Counted from the first letter of the stretch, positions 53,393-63,659 are shown. The stretch is DNA of 64,000 nt from Sphingobacterium corticibacter (GCF_003076635.1 NZ_QDKG01000001.1:496001-560000), one strand, 5' to 3'. Made by a program: numbers and translations. The notes: generated by a model from the letters alone, not told the origin.

Positions 53393-56300
53393 TTAAAACC
53401 CTAGTGAAAATCCGAAGATAAAGGAGCGCATTGTTGGAGGCGCACCATTCTCAAATCCAATGGCGTTGGAGCCTGTGGCAAATGTTGATTCCGGATCTAT
53501 ACCATCCATTTTGCTGTGAATCATCCATACATTATTGCAGGAAGCAAAAAGGCGAGCACTTTGGAATACAGAATTACCCAATACTTTTCTTGGGAAGCTG
53601 TAGTTTAACTGCACATTACGCAAACGGATATTGGTCGCATCACGTAAATACTCTTCGTTGATACCGAGATTGTTGGCCGTAGCAATCGCAGTGTAATACT
53701 GTTGTGGAGTTACGGATGTTTCATTTTTCGTGTAGTTACCATTAGAACCCACGACACCGTCTACTACGAAATTATCGCGGTTACCATTTGGTGCAGTAAT
53801 CGCTGCCGTACCGACGCTCTGCATACCACGGTGTGTACCTACGTACATCATACCTCCAAAGCGAGCATCAACTTGAAAGGTAAGGCCAAAATTTTTGTAG
53901 GAGATATTGTTAATTAAACTAGCCATCTCGTTAGCTTGCTGCTCACCTAGGTATTCTGGAGTTCCCGATCTGGTAGGAAGACCTTGATTATTCAAAATCA
54001 GCTGCCCATAGTACTGGCTAGATTCGTCCGTTACGCGATTGTAACGATGCCCCCAGATTTCACCATACATACCGCCAGTACGCGCGATAAATGCTAAATC
54101 ATCAAAGCCGCCTATACGATATCTATCCACCTGAAAGTCGCTGGCAATATCGTTTATAGAGTTGACGTTGCGGCTGATGTTGAGGCTTGCATCCCAACGG
54201 AAAGAGCTTTCTCGATCCATAATGTTCGCACTTGCCATTAATTCCCAGCCTTGGTTCTGAACATCACCACCATTTATTTTTCGGAATCCGAAACCACTCG
54301 CCGGATCAAGCTCTAAATCTAACAGTTGGTTAAATGCATTGGATCTGTACCATGAGAAGTCTAAAGAAAGTTTATTGTTGAAGAATCTGGCTTCTCCACC
54401 GAATTCGATATTGCGAAGCAACTCGCTGCGTACATTAGGGTTGAAATTGATGGTACCGGTATTCGAAGTAACGTTACCGTTAGGATCATTGCCAATACCG
54501 TATACATTATATAATTGATATGGCCCCATATCATTACCTACTTCTGCATATGATGCACGGAATTTCGCATAGCTTATCCAAGAAGGCAAATTGCCTCCAG
54601 CTTTTTCAATGTGTTCGCTCAACACATAAGATAAGTTGAATGATGGATAAAAGAAAGAACGATTATCGCGGCTCAGCGTTGATGTCCAGTCGTTACGCAT
54701 GGTTGACTCCAAGAAAATAAAAGAATCGTAGTTTACGCTGAATGCACCAAAAATAGAGTTAATTTTTCGCTCAGAGTTGAACGGTAATACACTCGGCGCT
54801 CCGACCGAGTTACCCGGCGTAAATAGATTAGGAATTTGTAGCTGACCTACGTTAACCGTTAACCCGTCAGATTTCTGATGCATTAAGTTACCACCCAATG
54901 TAGCACTTCCACCAAATTTGCCAAAGATATTGTCTTTCTGTGCTATCAATAAACCTTGATAGTTAGTTTCTTTAAATGTTTCCTTACCAGTGCTAAAGCT
55001 ACCATTTCGGGATTGAGGGCCGCCTGCACGTGTACGATTTTGCAAGTTGTTGGTATACATGTCAGACCCTGCTTTGAATTCACCTTTTAGCCAATCATTG
55101 AATTGATAACCCAAAGAACCGTTCAGCAAAAAACGATCGCGTTGATCTTCATTACGTTCATTGTCTAATTTCCAGTATGGATTGAAAGTTGCCGCACCAC
55201 CACGGTACCAGATCATTTCTCCGAACTCATTGACGTTATCTCGGAAATCCAAAATATTTAGTGTTCTAGGGAGCATTTGTAGCGCATAAATATTGCTCCA
55301 ATCGCGACCATTGATCGGACGATTTACCCCTTTGGTGTTATTGTATTGTACTTTTACATCGGTAGACCAACGGTCATCTGCACCAAATTTAGTTCCCATA
55401 CGGGTAGTCAAATTGGTACGTGTAAAGCGGTTGGTTGGCAAAATACTTTGGTTTTCTAACCGATTGATTGCGGTGTACACGCTGGTATTGCCATATTGTT
55501 GCTGGAATGCAACATTGTGGTTTTGATTTACACCAGTTTGTAAATACGAATTCAAATTATCACGAGCTGACAAGGCTTCTTCTTGACCATTCCATTTAGT
55601 CACGGTTTGTCCTTCGATTCTTGGTCCCCAACTGGAAGGGCTAGTAGGGTCAAACGCGCCCGCATCTCCTTGTGCAAAGGTATTTTGAAATTTAGGTTGG
55701 ATAAAAATGGATTCCACGCCCATGTTGGATGAAGCCGTGATGCCCAATCCTGCTTTAGCACGGCCAGATTTGGTCGTAATCAAGATGACTCCGTTACCTG
55801 CTCGTGTACCATATAAAGCTGCAGCAGAAGGTCCTTTTAACACGGACATACTTTCAATATCATCCGAACTTATGTCGCCCAAACCATTACCTCGGTCTAA
55901 GCCTGCCGCGAAATAGCCGTTGTCTGTCGTTCCTGTAAAGTTGTTCATTGGAATACCATCGACTACGATTAACGGTTGATTGTCACCCGTCAAGGAACTA
56001 AATCCACGAAGAATAATCTTGGCCGATCCCCCAGCACCATTACTAGAACGCGCGACTTGAAGACCTGCCACTTTCCCAGATAGGGCATTGGCCAAGTTGG
56101 CTTCGCGGGTTTCCAACAATTCGGAACCTTTAATCTCCTGCACTGCATAAGCCAATGATTTACGCTCTCGCTTGATGCCAAGGGCAGTCACCACGACCTC
56201 CCCAATATCACCGGCGCCTTCGGTAAGGACTACATCATGAGTGGTCGAGGTGACCATTATTTCTCTCGTCGTGTAGCCTAACGTTGAAAAACGAATGGTA

Positions 56301-56506
56301 GAACCATTGGCCGCTTGGATGCTGTAGCTACCATTGGCATCTGTTTGAGTCTGCCGGTTTGTCCCAGTAACACTGACTGTAACGCCAGCGATTGGTCCAT
56401 TTGCATCTGTTACCCTCCCAGTAACAGTCTGCTGTGCAAAGGCGGCCGATATGCTCCATAGCATAACGAGCAGCATATTGCAACAGATGATGTTGAATTT
56501 GCTCAT
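53393..56506 (-). CDS. SusC/RagA family TonB-dependent receptor (no STN domain)
   Basis: 1037 residues. Signal peptide (cleavage near AAFAQ), carboxypeptidase-regulatory-like domain at about 27-100 (VTGRVTDANGPIAGVTVSVT), TonB-box region EVVVTALGIKRERKSLAYAV, plug with PLIVVDGIPMNNF and VLKGPSAAALYGTRAGNGVI, then barrel ending FGFSLGF. Unlike the other two SusC proteins of the window it has no STN domain, which agrees with the absence of a sigma/FecR pair and the presence of a ROK repressor 33 bases upstream. Confidence 0.95.
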   Translation of the reverse strand: MSKFNIICCNMLLVMLWSISAAFAQQTVTGRVTDANGPIAGVTVSVTGTNRQTQTDANGSYSIQAANGSTIRFSTLGYTTREIMVTSTTHDVVLTEGAGDIGEVVVTALGIKRERKSLAYAVQEIKGSELLETREANLANALSGKVAGLQVARSSNGAGGSAKIILRGFSSLTGDNQPLIVVDGIPMNNFTGTTDNGYFAAGLDRGNGLGDISSDDIESMSVLKGPSAAALYGTRAGNGVILITTKSGRAKAGLGITASSNMGVESIFIQPKFQNTFAQGDAGAFDPTSPSSWGPRIEGQTVTKWNGQEEALSARDNLNSYLQTGVNQNHNVAFQQQYGNTSVYTAINRLENQSILPTNRFTRTNLTTRMGTKFGADDRWSTDVKVQYNNTKGVNRPINGRDWSNIYALQMLPRTLNILDFRDNVNEFGEMIWYRGGAATFNPYWKLDNERNEDQRDRFLLNGSLGYQFNDWLKGEFKAGSDMYTNNLQNRTRAGGPQSRNGSFSTGKETFKETNYQGLLIAQKDNIFGKFGGSATLGGNLMHQKSDGLTVNVGQLQIPNLFTPGNSVGAPSVLPFNSERKINSIFGAFSVNYDSFIFLESTMRNDWTSTLSRDNRSFFYPSFNLSYVLSEHIEKAGGNLPSWISYAKFRASYAEVGNDMGPYQLYNVYGIGNDPNGNVTSNTGTINFNPNVRSELLRNIEFGGEARFFNNKLSLDFSWYRSNAFNQLLDLELDPASGFGFRKINGGDVQNQGWELMASANIMDRESSFRWDASLNISRNVNSINDIASDFQVDRYRIGGFDDLAFIARTGGMYGEIWGHRYNRVTDESSQYYGQLILNNQGLPTRSGTPEYLGEQQANEMASLINNISYKNFGLTFQVDARFGGMMYVGTHRGMQSVGTAAITAPNGNRDNFVVDGVVGSNGNYTKNETSVTPQQYYTAIATANNLGINEEYLRDATNIRLRNVQLNYSFPRKVLGNSVFQSARLFASCNNVWMIHSKMDGIDPESTFATGSNAIGFENGAPPTMRSFIFGFSLGF

Positions 56507-56539
56507 GTTGTTATTATTTGGTGTAGTTAAGTTCTCTTA

Positions 56540-57703
56540 TTACAATCGCTGATAGTCAGCATTCTCAATCGCTAAGCACGCCCCGCCCAATAATTGCGGA
56601 TATTCAATCTCCGACATCGAAAATTGGGTCTGCATGCGTAGTCGTTCAATAGTGTATTTCCGCAAAGAAGTCTGAATCGTACCTGGAAGTATGTCTCCTA
56701 ATCGAGCTCCACGACCACTCAGAATGATATGCTCTGGATTGATGATGTGGATCAACGTAGCCAATCCTTTTCCTATGGCGTATGCGATGTGATCTACCGC
56801 CGATAGTGCCAATTGATCGCCCTGCTTTGCAGCATCAATAATACATTCACCCGTAATATGCCCACTTTGCTCATATTCTTCCGCTAGTAACGATGGTTCT
56901 CCTTTTTGCAGGCGATCATGTGCGTAGCCCACTGCAGAGAGAAGGGAGGCATCGACTTCTAGGCAGCCTCGCTTTCCGCAAGAGCACAGCGTGCCTTTGT
57001 CAGAAAGTGGAATATGGCTGAATTCTCCAGCGAAGCCACTATGTCCGCGAAAAAGTTTACCATCGATAATCATCCCTAAACCGATGCCCCAATTCAGATT
57101 GATAACGAGCATATCTTTTGATGCGCGTTGCCGACCAAATCGTTTTTCTGCGATGGCAATAGCTGCTGAATCATTCTCTAAGAAAGTTTGTATTCCGAAC
57201 GCCTTCTCCAGAAGATTCTTAATATTATGAAATGGATTGTCTGCGGGAAAAGAAGCATTAATACCTTCTGCCGCATTAACGAATCCAGGTGATGTTAACC
57301 CTATCGCGAATATTTTCCGCTTTCCCGCACTCGCTTTCACGTTAGTTATTAATGCTACAAGGTTTGTGTAGGCATCGGCATCAATCAAGGTGTTTTTGAT
57401 CGTCACGACCGGTCCAAAATAGCTGTGATCAAAATTCAACAGTGCCACACTGCTGTAATATTGATCAACGGCTACCGATAGAATCAAAGGAAGATCATTG
57501 ATCGTTAGTTGATATTGCAATGCACGTCTGCCACCAGTGGAAGGAGCTAATCCAACCGTGTTTACGATACCATCATTAGCTAATTCTTGCAATATCTTGG
57601 TCGTGCTGGGAATACTCCGATCTATGGTCGAGGCAATTTCGCTTACCGATTGCAAGCGTCGAAAGCATAGCGCCTTCATAATAGAGATTTTGGTCTGACT
57701 CAC
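56540..57703 (-). CDS. ROK family transcriptional regulator (NagC/XylR type)
   Basis: 387 residues. N-terminal winged helix at about 8-65 (SVSEIASTIDRSIPSTTKIL), then the ROK fold: ENDSAAIAIAEKRFG (Asp178), NLNWGIGLGMIIDGKL and the zinc loop with His230, Cys240, Cys242 and Cys247 (LCSCGKRGCLE). The phosphate-binding DxGxT of true sugar kinases is missing near residue 80 (VAVDQYYSSVAL), so it is a regulator, not an enzyme. It likely senses a sugar or sugar phosphate and controls its own operon with SusC and SusD. A full promoter lies upstream. Confidence 0.92.
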   Translation of the reverse strand: MSQTKISIMKALCFRRLQSVSEIASTIDRSIPSTTKILQELANDGIVNTVGLAPSTGGRRALQYQLTINDLPLILSVAVDQYYSSVALLNFDHSYFGPVVTIKNTLIDADAYTNLVALITNVKASAGKRKIFAIGLTSPGFVNAAEGINASFPADNPFHNIKNLLEKAFGIQTFLENDSAAIAIAEKRFGRQRASKDMLVINLNWGIGLGMIIDGKLFRGHSGFAGEFSHIPLSDKGTLCSCGKRGCLEVDASLLSAVGYAHDRLQKGEPSLLAEEYEQSGHITGECIIDAAKQGDQLALSAVDHIAYAIGKGLATLIHIINPEHIILSGRGARLGDILPGTIQTSLRKYTIERLRMQTQFSMSEIEYPQLLGGACLAIENADYQRL

Positions 57704-57751
57704 GGGCGTATTGTCTTAGCGTTAAAGACTGTTCATTAATAACGGTTGTAA

Positions 57752-57780
57752 CAAATCTATTGATAAATCTCTCAAATCAA
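57752..57780 (-). promoter_or_regulatory. promoter of the ROK-SusC-SusD operon
   Basis: Minus strand TTG (57780-57778), 18-base spacer, TAGATTTG (57759-57752), about 49 bases before the ROK start. Confidence 0.65.
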
Positions 57781-57935
57781 AGGTTTATTGAAAATATTTA
57801 AAAAGTTTATGACCTCATGTATGGGAAATTTATATAGTGTCACACTCTAGCTAATAGTTGTTGGAATTTCGATTAAGAGTTCTTAAAAGTAAAATAGGAT
57901 TATACTAGATTATTACCGTTAAATTCGCGACTCCT

Positions 57936-57967
57936 ATAAAAGAAAGGAGCACCATTCGATGCTCCCT
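57936..57967 (-). terminator. terminator after the HEAT-DUF1080 gene
   Basis: Minus strand stem GGAGCA/TGCTCC (57965-57960 with 57951-57946), loop of eight, followed by a U-rich tract. Confidence 0.8.
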
Positions 57968-57990
57968 CTTCCTGTAAAATACTATAAAAG

Positions 57991-60900
57991 CTATAAGCGC
58001 TTTATCCGGATGTTTCGGAAGAAGACTTCAGAACCGTGGCCTAAGAAGCCAAGATGTCCTTTCTTATTTTTCAGTCCGGGATGATCTTTACCATCTAGCG
58101 TACCATTTTTAGAGGCTTCGGCCAAATCACCGTCTAATATCACGATGCCATTCAGCGTCACCTTTATATGGTTACCTTTTACATAGATTTCCTGCGTATT
58201 CCATTCACCAAGGGGTTTTAATCCTTCGCGTTTAGCGGCAATAATACCATAGGCCGATCCATGGTACTGATGTTTTTTGAGGTTTTTATAGATATCGGCA
58301 TCATTATCCAAAATCTGAATTTCAGTGCCCACATAAGCGGCATCGCCATCCAATGGCGCACGTATGCCTACGCCATTATTGGCTCCAGGTGTCAGTTTGA
58401 AATCAAAACGGTACACAAAGTCGCCAAACTCTTCTTTGGTGTACAAGTTTTTGCCAAACTTAGCATCTGGATTAGCACGTAAGTGGCCTTCTGGCGTAAT
58501 TTCATAAGCCGTTGATTCTGTCCAATGATCTAAGTGCGTGCCATCAAATAACATCTTAAAACCTTCCTGCTGTTCCGCAGCGGTAACTTGGAAAACTTCC
58601 TTACGCGGTAATTCTTTGAGGTAAATATCGCGATACCACACTTTTGATCCATGCGCCTGCAATTCGATCTGTTCCATCGGGAAGATGGGTTGATTGCGAT
58701 CCCAATAGTTTTCTAATGTGGTACTATCGACGACTTGCTCACCGTTTAACCACACCCATACCTTGTCGTCTATCATTTTAATCTTAAAAGTATTCCATTC
58801 GCCTAATGTGTTATCAGCAACTTTTAATGGATCTTTCGCGTGCGTTTTATTGTTGTACAAACCACCCGAACCCACTTGTGCACCAACATTCACGCGCGAA
58901 ATATCCCAGATCTGCACTTGTGGCGTGCCGCGGAGATAAATCCCCGCATCTGGTTCTTCACCTTTCGGATCCAACTTCCAGTCCACCAATAGCTCAAAAT
59001 CACCGTATTGTTTATCGGTCGCGATGTTATCGCCTTTTCCGCCAAAAACTAGCATCCCATTCTCTGCGGTCCAATTAGAGCGCATGTCCTGATCAGCGGC
59101 GGCTTGCTTTTTGGTCAACTCTTGCGTAGACATCGCATTGCGCTTGATCGGATCTTCCACCAAACCTTTCCAACCACTCAGATCTTTGCCATTAAATAAA
59201 GCAACGTAACTTTCTTTGTTTGGCATTTCTGCCAGATGACGCTCAATCGCGGCAGAGAGGTAAGCGCTTTCTTCACCAGCCAAATTTATTATACACTGAG
59301 TCAGCATATCTTTTACCATTTTGCCAGTAAATGTGCGGTTATCTAGCGCGATATTCATTACAGTACCAGTCGCAGTACGCTTCAAATCTGGATCAGTAAG
59401 ATATTGGCCAGCAAAGGCCAATGCCTGAAAAGTGCCTGTTGCCTGCAAACTTTGTAGGATCATTCGCTTTTGTGCAACGCTTTCTGCTTGCGCAAACGCA
59501 TCTTTCAGATATAGCGTTTTCTGATCAGGTTTGGCGGCGCTACGATTTACTTGCTTCACTAATCCACTTAATACCACATTCAAGGATTCACCTTTTTTCG
59601 TGCGAGAAAGCGTGATCAAGGTCGGTAGGGCAGTTGGTTCAGACCAGTTCGCCAAGGTTTTTATAGCGATCTCACGATTCGCAGTATTGTTAAGCGCTTG
59701 TTGTACTAGCGGCAATGCACCATCATCACCGACGCTGGCAAATACCGGAAATAGGTAAGCGATATGTACTACATCCTCTAAAGATATATTTGATGCGAGC
59801 TGTTGGATGCGCTCTGATTTATCGGAGCGCGCTTTTAAGGAAATAGTTAATGCATGCTGTACCTGAGATAAATCTTGCTTTGAAACATTATTCAACAATG
59901 ATAGAAGCGTGTCCAAATCTTTTGCACTAGCTAAAGCAGGCAGCGTTTTATATGCTTCTTTGCTGACAATCGTGTCTGTCGATGTGAGTAAAGGTAGTAC
60001 GGATTGCAGAGATTCTTCGTTCGAACGGGTGGCTAGAAATTGTAACAAGATTACTTGCGTTGTTGCATCTGAATTAGATAAGGCGCTATGCACTGCTTGC
60101 ACCGTCTTAGGATCTGGGGTACTTAGCAGTAAATCTTTGATTGCCTCTTTTCCTTCCTGATCCACCTGCGATATTTCTTGTATCATGCGCGTCGTGGCCG
60201 ATTCATTATTCAATCGTACTAAGGCACGTAAAGCGGCCACCTTCGCGCGACTATCCTTGCTATTAGCTAAGCTGTTTTCGATGGGTTTAGCATATAGATC
60301 TTCGCCTTGTTTTCCTAGGAAATCAAACAAGCTCTCTTGCACATCTGGCGAGGCATTCTTTAGCATCGCAATCAAGGCACGACTTTCTTTTTTCGTACCA
60401 TGCTCCGCTAACAGTTGTAGTGCGATACCACGATAGGTCGCGTCGGACGATTGTATTCCGCGCAGGATTTCTTTCTTAGCTTTTGCTGGATTAATGACCG
60501 CAGATAAGGCCAAAGCTCTTCCTTTGAGGACAGCAGACTGATTGATGTTGGTTTGTTGTAAGACCGTATTGATCATTTTTTCTGACCCTTTTTTATCTCC
60601 TTGTGCTAAGCAGTTGGCTGCATAATCTAAGCTGAGTGAAGCCACGTTGGTCGGCTCATAAGCATATCCGACTTCTGCCGCTTTATCCAGAAAGAGTTTT
60701 TCGGATGCGCTGCCCGCGATTTTGCTGAGTGCTATGTAGGCGTTGCGACTGAAAGTAGCGTCTGTATACTGATCAAGGCTAGCAATGATAAGCGGCTCTG
60801 CTTTTTTTGCTTTAAGATCGCCTAAGGCGGTAATCACCGCAATAGCCTGTTTCTCACTTTTCGCATTTTGCAAGCCATCAATCAAAACATTCACGGCTTC

Positions 60901-61380
60901 TGGCGTGCCAATGGCATGTAAAACTAGCGTCGCATCATCTACTAAATTGTCATCCGATAGGAAAGGAGCAACCACAGCCAAGCTTTCATTATTTCCCACT
61001 TTTTTCAATAACTCCAATACAAAGGCTTTTTTCTCTTGCTGTTGCAATTGGCCAAGGCTCGAGCCCAGTCCTTCGACGAATACTTTACGCTGGCTTTCTT
61101 TACCATCCTGCATCACGTAATACGAATAGGAGTTGAGCGCGTAGGTGATCGGGGTAATGTCGGTGTTTTTCTTTTCAATTTCTTTTACCAACGTCGCTAT
61201 TTCAGCCGCTGTAAAATGCTCGAGCTCCTGCATCGCGGCAGAGAATGTCTCGAATTTTTCAGCAGGCTGTTGCATGAGTAAATCCGCAATCTTTGTGGTC
61301 GTGGTTCGATCTGTTGGTAGTTGCGCATACACGGCGGTGTGCAGCAACAGGAATGATAATATATAGCTAATTCTTTTCAT
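57991..61380 (-). CDS. HEAT-repeat protein with two C-terminal DUF1080 (3-keto-disaccharide hydrolase) domains
   Basis: 1129 residues. Signal peptide 1-20 (LLLHTAVYAQ), about 680 residues of alpha-helical HEAT/ARM-type repeats (for example ADALPLVQQALNNTANREIA-like units, LPTLITLSRTKKGESL), then DUF1080 domain 1 at about 722-926 (YVALFNGKDLSGWKGL, ... WLNGEQVVDS) and domain 2 at about 938-1129 (GFKMLFDGTHLDHW ... VTLNGIVILDG). DUF1080 is a concanavalin-like beta-jelly fold whose studied members hydrolyse 3-keto-glycosides. The HEAT part may bind the polymer or other proteins. It follows the oxidoreductase gene by nine bases. Confidence 0.92.
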   Translation of the reverse strand: MKRISYILSFLLLHTAVYAQLPTDRTTTTKIADLLMQQPAEKFETFSAAMQELEHFTAAEIATLVKEIEKKNTDITPITYALNSYSYYVMQDGKESQRKVFVEGLGSSLGQLQQQEKKAFVLELLKKVGNNESLAVVAPFLSDDNLVDDATLVLHAIGTPEAVNVLIDGLQNAKSEKQAIAVITALGDLKAKKAEPLIIASLDQYTDATFSRNAYIALSKIAGSASEKLFLDKAAEVGYAYEPTNVASLSLDYAANCLAQGDKKGSEKMINTVLQQTNINQSAVLKGRALALSAVINPAKAKKEILRGIQSSDATYRGIALQLLAEHGTKKESRALIAMLKNASPDVQESLFDFLGKQGEDLYAKPIENSLANSKDSRAKVAALRALVRLNNESATTRMIQEISQVDQEGKEAIKDLLLSTPDPKTVQAVHSALSNSDATTQVILLQFLATRSNEESLQSVLPLLTSTDTIVSKEAYKTLPALASAKDLDTLLSLLNNVSKQDLSQVQHALTISLKARSDKSERIQQLASNISLEDVVHIAYLFPVFASVGDDGALPLVQQALNNTANREIAIKTLANWSEPTALPTLITLSRTKKGESLNVVLSGLVKQVNRSAAKPDQKTLYLKDAFAQAESVAQKRMILQSLQATGTFQALAFAGQYLTDPDLKRTATGTVMNIALDNRTFTGKMVKDMLTQCIINLAGEESAYLSAAIERHLAEMPNKESYVALFNGKDLSGWKGLVEDPIKRNAMSTQELTKKQAAADQDMRSNWTAENGMLVFGGKGDNIATDKQYGDFELLVDWKLDPKGEEPDAGIYLRGTPQVQIWDISRVNVGAQVGSGGLYNNKTHAKDPLKVADNTLGEWNTFKIKMIDDKVWVWLNGEQVVDSTTLENYWDRNQPIFPMEQIELQAHGSKVWYRDIYLKELPRKEVFQVTAAEQQEGFKMLFDGTHLDHWTESTAYEITPEGHLRANPDAKFGKNLYTKEEFGDFVYRFDFKLTPGANNGVGIRAPLDGDAAYVGTEIQILDNDADIYKNLKKHQYHGSAYGIIAAKREGLKPLGEWNTQEIYVKGNHIKVTLNGIVILDGDLAEASKNGTLDGKDHPGLKNKKGHLGFLGHGSEVFFRNIRIKRL

Positions 61381-61389
61381 GAGCGTCTT

Positions 61390-62658
61390 TTAAATAGTCC
61401 AAGGTCCACGCATCGGTTGATTAATCAGGCGATTGGCACCCGGATCACCTACAAACTCTTGCTTGTCGGAATCATAATGTAAGGTGCGATTCAGTCGCAA
61501 AGCAGCCAACCCAAGGTTGACGAGTGTGGCCGAGTAGTATCCATTTTCCTCGTTGAGCGCAAACTTCTGCCTAGAGCGACACGATTCTAGGAAATCGTCG
61601 ACCTGTGGTGCCGGATCTGGATATTGTGACAGCTTCCGTTCCAAGTCTGGTATGTCGGAAACAAAACCTTTAAATAGCTTTCCGTCTGGTCCTTCGATGT
61701 ATGGTTTTCCTACTTCTGAGCCTGCTCCATCCAGTACGATTTGGCAACCATCAGCGTAGGTGTAGGTGATCTTTCGCCAAGTTCCCACGGCATCATAATG
61801 CTGCTGCGGTGCGTCTACTTCGATCTTGACCGGACTTTCGTTGTCTTTGCCCAAGAAATATTGTACGGGATCCAAATAATGTTGTCCCATGTCTCCCAAT
61901 CCGCCGCCATCGTAATCCCAATAACCACGGAAAGTGGTATGCACGCGATGTGCACTGTACGGTTTATAAGGAGCTGGGCCTAACCACATATCGTAATCTA
62001 ATTCTGCTGGAATTTTTTCCTCGGGTAGATTTTCATTGCCCACCCAGTAAAACTTCCAATCAAATCCTGTATGCTTGCTGATGGTTACTTTGAGCGGCCA
62101 GCCCAACATGCCGGTGTCGACTAATTTTTTAATCTTTTTGACGGGCACTTGCATACCGTAGAAATCGCGGTCGTAGCGAAACCAAGTATTTAAGCGAAAC
62201 ATATTGCCATGTTGTGCTACGGCTTCTTTCACGCGTTTTCCTTCACCAATAGTACGCGTCATCGGCTTTTCGCACCAAATATCTTTGCCTGCTCGTGCGG
62301 CATCTACCGCCATAATCCCATGCCAATGCGGCGGTGTCGCGATATGTACAATATCTACTTGTGCATCTTGGATCAGATCGCGGTAATCGCGGTATTCCGT
62401 GGCCCGATCTTTCAATTGTTTTTGCGCCAGCGCCAAATGCCGTGTGTCTACATCGCAAATGGCGACCGTTTTCGTGCCCGAATATTCAAAATGACCGCGA
62501 CCCATGGAGCCTACGCCAATAACGCCTTTGGTGAGGTGATCGCTCGGTGCCAGAAAACCGTTCCCGCCTAACACGTGTCTCGGTACGATGGCAAAGGCAG
62601 CTGCTCCAACGAGTGCTTTCTTAATAAAATCGCGTCTTATTATTTTACTTAATGTCAT
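61390..62658 (-). CDS. Tat-exported Gfo/Idh/MocA family oxidoreductase
   Basis: 422 residues. Twin-arginine signal (RRDFIKKALVGAAAFA from residue 8), NAD-binding GVGSMGRGH (48-56) and the family's EKP motif (Glu130-Lys131-Pro132 in WCEKPMTRT), then the C-terminal alpha/beta substrate domain with GGLGDMGQHYLDPVQYFLG. Exported, folded with bound nucleotide. Such enzymes oxidise a sugar hydroxyl; together with DUF1080 proteins they form a route that makes and cleaves 3-keto-glycosides. It starts 97 bases after the phosphatase-family gene and runs into the HEAT-DUF1080 gene. Confidence 0.93.
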   Translation of the reverse strand: MTLSKIIRRDFIKKALVGAAAFAIVPRHVLGGNGFLAPSDHLTKGVIGVGSMGRGHFEYSGTKTVAICDVDTRHLALAQKQLKDRATEYRDYRDLIQDAQVDIVHIATPPHWHGIMAVDAARAGKDIWCEKPMTRTIGEGKRVKEAVAQHGNMFRLNTWFRYDRDFYGMQVPVKKIKKLVDTGMLGWPLKVTISKHTGFDWKFYWVGNENLPEEKIPAELDYDMWLGPAPYKPYSAHRVHTTFRGYWDYDGGGLGDMGQHYLDPVQYFLGKDNESPVKIEVDAPQQHYDAVGTWRKITYTYADGCQIVLDGAGSEVGKPYIEGPDGKLFKGFVSDIPDLERKLSQYPDPAPQVDDFLESCRSRQKFALNEENGYYSATLVNLGLAALRLNRTLHYDSDKQEFVGDPGANRLINQPMRGPWTI

Positions 62659-62755
62659 GTTTTAGATGTTTTTCAGACATGCGTCCGTTTACTATTGGTA
62701 TAGAAGTAGATTATTCTTATTGAAGGTATTAAGATAGATAAAATATCATAAAGAG

Positions 62756-63571
62756 TTAGCGAATCCACCGTAACACGGCTGTGACGGGTAGGTGGTCGGA
62801 AGCGTAATGCTCTTGCACGACTTGATGCGATACTACTTTCCAGGAATCCTGAATTCTGGTCAAAATAAAATCAATGGTTTTATTGGGGTTAATGACGGGA
62901 ATGGTGAAGCCACACGCTGTACAGGTGGGGCGAAGTACTTTTCCAAGTATCGCAAATGCTTCTTGATCCGTGGTCATATTCAGATCGCCAGCGATCAGCA
63001 TAGGAAGGTTATTATTGGCCGCAATATCGGCCAATTCCTTGGCCTGCAAGTGGCGGTTTTGCGGATTCCTCTGCGCATCCAGGTGTGTTGTAGCAAAAGT
63101 GATAGATAGATTATTATCCAGCGTAATATCAATCGTAACCAAAATTCTCGGTTCGGCCTTCGATTCCGCTACAGAAGAAAGTCGGTGTACTTGCGGATTG
63201 GTAAATGGCTTTTTGGAAAGGATCGCTTGTCCATATTCTCCACCATCAAAATCAATGGCTTTTTCAAAATAATAATGCATACCTAAGGCTTCCGCGATCA
63301 ATTTTGCTTGATCGATTTGTCCGCTGCGTTTGGTACGTACATCTACTTCTTGTAAGGCAACCAGATCGGGATTTTCTTGGCGAATCGTGGCTATAATCGC
63401 TTCTAGATCGATTACTTCCGGCTTGCTCGGTGGGTTAGCATGATGTATATTGTACGACATGATTTTCAAATCCTCTGGTGGTGAATTATTGATTTGCTGT
63501 TGTGCCTTTCCACAGTTGATTGTAAAAATTAGCAGAAGGCATAGCCCTAAGAGATGGTTGATTTTGCGCAT
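62756..63571 (-). CDS. endonuclease/exonuclease/phosphatase family lipoprotein
   Basis: 271 residues from the start used. Lipoprotein signal MRKINHLLGLCLLLIFTINC (Cys20). DNase I-like fold with metal and catalytic residues Asn41 (MSYNIHH), Glu75 (ALQEVD), His163 (TTHLDAQ), Asp196/Asn198 (AGDLNMT), Asp235 and Asp259/His260 (ASDHLPV). In sugar-uptake loci these act on phosphate esters such as inositol phosphates or phospholipids, or as nucleases; the substrate is open. The frame extends upstream to an ATG at 63625, but that would sit in the terminator stem and put the signal peptide inside; 63571 is preferred. Confidence 0.88.
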   Translation of the reverse strand: MRKINHLLGLCLLLIFTINCGKAQQQINNSPPEDLKIMSYNIHHANPPSKPEVIDLEAIIATIRQENPDLVALQEVDVRTKRSGQIDQAKLIAEALGMHYYFEKAIDFDGGEYGQAILSKKPFTNPQVHRLSSVAESKAEPRILVTIDITLDNNLSITFATTHLDAQRNPQNRHLQAKELADIAANNNLPMLIAGDLNMTTDQEAFAILGKVLRPTCTACGFTIPVINPNKTIDFILTRIQDSWKVVSHQVVQEHYASDHLPVTAVLRWIR

Positions 63572-63598
63572 ATCAGTCTTGTTTTGAGATGAGTAGAT

Positions 63599-63639
63599 AA
63601 AGACACGGCAGTTTCGCGTGATCAACCGCCGTGTCTTTT
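63599..63639 (-). terminator. terminator-like hairpin after the partial susD
   Basis: Minus strand stem of 11 bp AAAGACACGGC/GCCGTGTCTTT (63638-63628 with 63609-63599) with an 18-base loop; the U-run is short, so read-through into the downstream gene is possible. Confidence 0.65.
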
Positions 63640-63659
63640 ATAGTTAACAAAATGAAAGG

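Noticed and set aside
63572..63625. Upstream start at 63625 for the phosphatase-family lipoprotein
   Set aside because: It lies within the terminator-like hairpin region and buries the lipoprotein signal 18 residues inside the protein.
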